The notes beneath the pieces were generated by a model, which did no database searches, was not told the DNA's origin, and saw only the letters and a program-made list of their open reading frames with translations. From the NCBI GenBank assembly GCA_039180875.1, contig JBCDCY010000001.1, forward strand, positions 744,001 to 808,000: 64,000 bases of DNA. The letters run 5' to 3'. The first letter of the stretch is position 1; every line of letters begins with the position of its first letter. Position numbers and translations under genes: made by a program. Positions 61,378 through 64,000 of the stretch are shown here, in pieces. Source of the stretch: JBCDCY01 sp039180875 (GTDB lineage Bacteria > Pseudomonadota > Alphaproteobacteria > Rhodobacterales > Rhodobacteraceae).

Positions 61378-61402
61378 TTGAGGGCGCAGTGTGCGCCCTC
61401 AA
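61378..61402 (+). terminator. Perfect 11-bp hairpin after rpsD
   Basis: TTGAGGGCGCA (61378-61388) and TGCGCCCTCAA (61392-61402) with a 3-nt loop. It is strong but has no T-run, so may work with copy B as a compound terminator, or be an RNA end stabiliser. Confidence 0.5.
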
Positions 61403-61422
61403 CGCGCCCTCTCGAGCGTCTT

Positions 61423-61496
61423 GCCCGCCGGGAGCCGCGTCAAGGCCGAGCGGGCTTTGCCCGTGCTGCGCAACCTTGACCCGGCCCCCGGCGGGC
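61423..61496. repeat. Large REP-like structured palindrome, copy B
   Basis: 23-bp arms with two mismatches (61423-61445; 61474-61496) enclose a 28-nt loop that contains a CGGGC-TTT-GCCCG hairpin. The core (GTCAAGG...CGGGC TTT GCCCG...CCTTGAC) matches copy A at 51667-51738 in layout. The remaining gap before the next gene holds nothing else identifiable. Confidence 0.72.
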
Positions 61497-61561
61497 AGGG
61501 TGCGTTTGGGGCAAGAGCGCTGCTGGTTCTCGCATCTTCGGTGGCGTGGTAGGCTCTGGGC

Positions 61562-61945
61562 ATGTCCTGGAAACCCGACGGTTACTCGAGCGCCAGTCCC
61601 TACCTGATCGTGCGCGACGCCGAGGCGACCCTGCGGTTCGTGGAGGAGGTCTTTGCCGCCGACCGCCTGCGGGTGCATCGTCGCGAGGAGGGCAGCGGGA
61701 TCGCCCATGCCGAGGCGCGGATCGACGACACCGTGATCATGATGGGCGAGATGCCCGATGCGGTCGAGGCGCACGTCCACGTCTACGTCTCCGATGCCGA
61801 GAGTGCCTTTGCCAAGGCTGCTGCGGCCGGGGGTCGGGTCGTGCAGGAGCTGACGCGGTCGGGGGACGGCGACTATCGCGGCGGTATCGCCGACGGCAAC
61901 GGCGTGGTCTGGTGGATCTCGACCCAGGAAGAGTATCGGGACTGA
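61562..61945 (+). CDS. VOC-superfamily protein (glyoxalase/PhnB-like)
   Basis: A 127-residue vicinal-oxygen-chelate protein: YLIVRDAEATLRFVEEVFAA, HAEARIDDTVIMMGE and VHVYVSDAESAFAKAAAAGG fit the paired beta-alpha-beta-beta-beta fold. Metal ligands (His/Glu) cannot be firmly placed. It resembles PhnB-like proteins of uncertain function. It is followed within 5 bp by a YjbR-family gene, so likely co-transcribed. Confidence 0.85.
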   Translation: MSWKPDGYSSASPYLIVRDAEATLRFVEEVFAADRLRVHRREEGSGIAHAEARIDDTVIMMGEMPDAVEAHVHVYVSDAESAFAKAAAAGGRVVQELTRSGDGDYRGGIADGNGVVWWISTQEEYRD

Positions 61946-61949
61946 TCCC

Positions 61950-62285
61950 GTGCGCTGGCCCGACCTCGTCGCGCTCGCCCTACGCTGGCCCGAGGTGGAG
62001 GCGGCGGTGTCTTACGGCGAGCCGTCCCTCAAGGTGCGCAAGCGCCTGCTCACCCGCCACCGGGTCGCCGATGGGAGCGTCGTGTTGCTGGACGTGCCGC
62101 CGGACGAGCGGGCGCTGCTGATCGAGATGATGCCGGAGGCCTTCTTCTGCGAGCCGCACTACGAGGCCCACGACATCGTGCTCGCCCATCTCTCCCATGT
62201 CCCCGCTGATGTCGTCGAACGGCTCCTGGAACGGCGATGGCGGAGCTCTGCCAGCAAACGCGCGATCGCCGCGTTCGACGGCTGA
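61950..62285 (+). CDS. MmcQ/YjbR family protein (second copy)
   Basis: A 111-residue YjbR-family protein starting at GTG 61950: WPEVEAAVSYGEPSLKVRKR, VLLDVPPDERALLIEMMPEA and HLSHVPADVVERLLERRWRS. It is clearly related in fold to the protein at 8193-8531 but differs in detail. Function is unknown. Directly follows the VOC gene by 4 bp. Confidence 0.87.
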   Translation: MRWPDLVALALRWPEVEAAVSYGEPSLKVRKRLLTRHRVADGSVVLLDVPPDERALLIEMMPEAFFCEPHYEAHDIVLAHLSHVPADVVERLLERRWRSSASKRAIAAFDG

Positions 62286-62404
62286 TCAGCGCTGCCCCGA
62301 GGGGCGCTGAAATCGCGCGCGGGGTTGGGTGCGGGACGGGCGAGTCGGTCCCACCGGCTGAGAAACCGCTCGCGCCGTCCCGGCATTGGGCGTAGGGGAA
62401 ACGG

Positions 62405-63655
62405 ATGGCCTCCCTGCGATCCCGCATCGTGCCGCTTGCCGAGGCGAGCGGGCTGCCGATCTGGCGCCGGCCGGTGGTGCTGCTGGTGCTGATGGCCCTG
62501 GCGATGCCACTCGCCTTCTCCGTCTGGTCGGCGCTGCTGAACAACTTCGTCATCGAGCGGGTGGGCTTCGACGGCGCCGATATCGGCTGGCTGCACACGG
62601 TGCGGGAGATCCCGGGCTTTCTCGCCGTCGGCGTCATCGCCCTCATCATCTTCATTCGCGAGCAGGTGTTGGGCCTCGTCTCCCTCATCATGCTCGGGGC
62701 GGCGACAGCGGTGACGGCCTGGTTCCCGACCTTCGAGGGACTGCTCGTCACCACGATGATCTCCTCGATCGGCTTTCACTACTATGAGACGGTGAATCAG
62801 TCGCTGCAGCTGCAGTGGATCGACAAGGCGCGGGCACCCCAGGTGCTGGGCTGGATCGTGGCGGCGGGCTCGGCCGCCTCCCTCGTGGCCTACGGGGCCC
62901 TGGTCTTCACCTGGCAGACCTTCGATCTGAGCTACAACATCGTCTATCTGCTCGGCGGCGGCGCCACGGTGGCGATCGCGGCCTTCTGCTTCTTCGCCTA
63001 TCCGCAGTTCGAGGCGCCGAACCCGCAGACCAAGAAGATGATCCTGCGCCGGCGCTACTGGCTCTACTACGCGCTGCAGTTCATGTCGGGGGCGCGGCGC
63101 CAGATCTTCGTGGTCTTCGCGGCCTTCATGATGGTGGAGCGCTTCGGCTTCGAGGTGCATGAGGTGACGGCGCTTTTTCTCATCAACTTCCTGGCCAACA
63201 TGATCTTCGCGCCGATCATGGGCCGGGTGATCGGCGTCTGGGGGGAGCGCAACGCGCTGGCCTTCGAGTATGTGGGCCTGACGCTCGTCTTCCTCGCCTA
63301 TGGCGGCATCTACTATTTCGGCTGGGGCGTGGTGCTGGCGGCGGCGCTCTACGTGATCGACCATCTGTTCTTCGCGCTCGCCTTCGCGCTCAAGACCTAC
63401 TTCCAGAAGATCGCCGATCCCCGCGACATCGCGCCGACGGCGGCGGTGGCCTTCACGATCAACCACATCGCCGCGGTCTTTCTGCCGGCACTGCTCGGCT
63501 ACCTTTGGCTCGCCGCGCCCGGGGCTGTCTTCGGGCTGGCGGCCGCAATGGCGGCGACCTCGCTCGTCTTGGCGCTGATGATCCCGCGCCATCCGGTGCC
63601 GGGGAACGAGACGATCTTCAGCCGGCGCTTCGCCGCGGCCCAGCCGGCGGAATAG
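62405..63655 (+). CDS. MFS-type membrane transporter
   Basis: A 416-residue protein with about 12 hydrophobic helices. SVWSALLNNFVIERVGFDGA and IGWLHTVREIPGFLAVGVIA start the chain, and a mid-chain FMSGARRQIFVVFAAFMMVE opens the second half. It fits the MFS; similar alphaproteobacterial proteins are annotated as MFS transporters of unknown substrate. It is followed at 3 bp by the MATE gene, suggesting they may share a transcript. Confidence 0.8.
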   Translation: MASLRSRIVPLAEASGLPIWRRPVVLLVLMALAMPLAFSVWSALLNNFVIERVGFDGADIGWLHTVREIPGFLAVGVIALIIFIREQVLGLVSLIMLGAATAVTAWFPTFEGLLVTTMISSIGFHYYETVNQSLQLQWIDKARAPQVLGWIVAAGSAASLVAYGALVFTWQTFDLSYNIVYLLGGGATVAIAAFCFFAYPQFEAPNPQTKKMILRRRYWLYYALQFMSGARRQIFVVFAAFMMVERFGFEVHEVTALFLINFLANMIFAPIMGRVIGVWGERNALAFEYVGLTLVFLAYGGIYYFGWGVVLAAALYVIDHLFFALAFALKTYFQKIADPRDIAPTAAVAFTINHIAAVFLPALLGYLWLAAPGAVFGLAAAMAATSLVLALMIPRHPVPGNETIFSRRFAAAQPAE

Positions 63656-63658
63656 GCG

Positions 63659-64000
63659 ATGGCCGCAGCGCGCGAGGCGAAGTTCACCACCGGCTCGACC
63701 ATGCGCCATGTGGTCGAGATGACGCTGACCGGCGCGCTCGGCCTCTCCTTCATGTTCCTGATCGATTTCGTGACGCTCTTCTGGGTGAGCCAGTTGGGCG
63801 AGCCGATGTTCGTCGCCGCCGTCGGCTTTGCCTGGACGATCCAGTTCTTCACAATTTCCTCCGGCATCGGCCTGATGATCGCGGCGACGGCGCTGATCAG
63901 CCGGGCCATCGGCGCAAAGGAGTGGGAGGCGGCAAGGGGCCACGCCACCGCCTCCATGGCGATCACCCTGGCGCTGCAGGGCGCGGTCGCGCTCGCCGTG
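63659..64000 (+). CDS. MATE-family efflux transporter, N-terminal part (runs off the window)
   Basis: An open frame of 114 codons without a stop to the window edge, starting at ATG 63659. The sequence MAAAREAKFTTGSTMRHVVE and then LTGALGLSFMFLIDFVTLFW and SQLGEPMFVAAVGFAWTIQF is characteristic of the MATE (NorM-like) family N-terminus, with the first helices and the GLxxMIxxxALISRAIG segment. Such proteins export cationic compounds with Na+ or H+. Only about a quarter of the protein is visible. Confidence 0.8.
   Translation, partial: MAAAREAKFTTGSTMRHVVEMTLTGALGLSFMFLIDFVTLFWVSQLGEPMFVAAVGFAWTIQFFTISSGIGLMIAATALISRAIGAKEWEAARGHATASMAITLALQGAVALAV

Overview
The window is a 64 kb piece of a high-GC alphaproteobacterial chromosome, most likely from Rhodobacterales (Rhodobacteraceae/Paracoccaceae). 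This is inferred from gene content: a HisS-HisZ-short HisG set, a class II (B12) ribonucleotide reductase, a siroheme synthase with a cut-short methyltransferase domain, DUF1489, XdhABC joined to a purine-type ABC transporter, and a recurring palindromic intergenic element with a CCTCCGGCGG box. It reads as ordinary core chromosome. I see no rRNA, tRNA, CRISPR array, insertion sequence or prophage.

Layout. 0-8.5 kb: OmpA-like lipoprotein, siroheme synthase, an FAD oxidase divergent from mnmD, then a TetR regulator facing a molybdenum hydroxylase pair (IorA/IorB type), DUF2059, and a minus-strand YbjQ / small membrane protein / YjbR group. 8.6-20.2 kb: secreted protein, MFS transporter, Nudix hydrolases, hslO-nudL-cca, LysE exporter, DM13 lipoprotein, hemF, a His-rich outer-membrane candidate behind a Zur-like palindrome, GNAT, and an epimerase with a broken 3' duplicate. 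20.2-27.8 kb: two ABC exporters, an M20 peptidase, sterol desaturase and tlyA. 27.8-38 kb: ggt, then UDG-phosphoesterase-moaB-Nudix, an RND efflux pair with unusual extensions, and a DsbD-N-like protein. 38.3-48.1 kb: yqgE, then a long minus-strand purine operon (sulfotransferase-like, HAD, uraH, xdhA, xdhB, xdhC, ABC ATPase, permease). 48.2-64 kb: dnaE, flavin reductase, hisS-hisZ-hisG, a divergent PanC-like protein, DUF1489, nrdJ, rpsD, VOC protein, YjbR, MFS and the start of a MATE transporter.

Most genes sit in tight clusters joined by ATGA, GTGA or TGATG overlaps, so translational coupling is common. The clearest shared pathways are purine/urate catabolism (38.9-48.1 kb) and histidine synthesis (52.5-55.8 kb). 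Three points deserve a second look: (1) a 14-bp perfect Zur-like palindrome ahead of a secreted protein with a histidine cluster; (2) a PanC homologue that has lost most substrate-binding motifs; (3) two families of dispersed structured repeats, one of which lies between convergent genes in four of its five copies.
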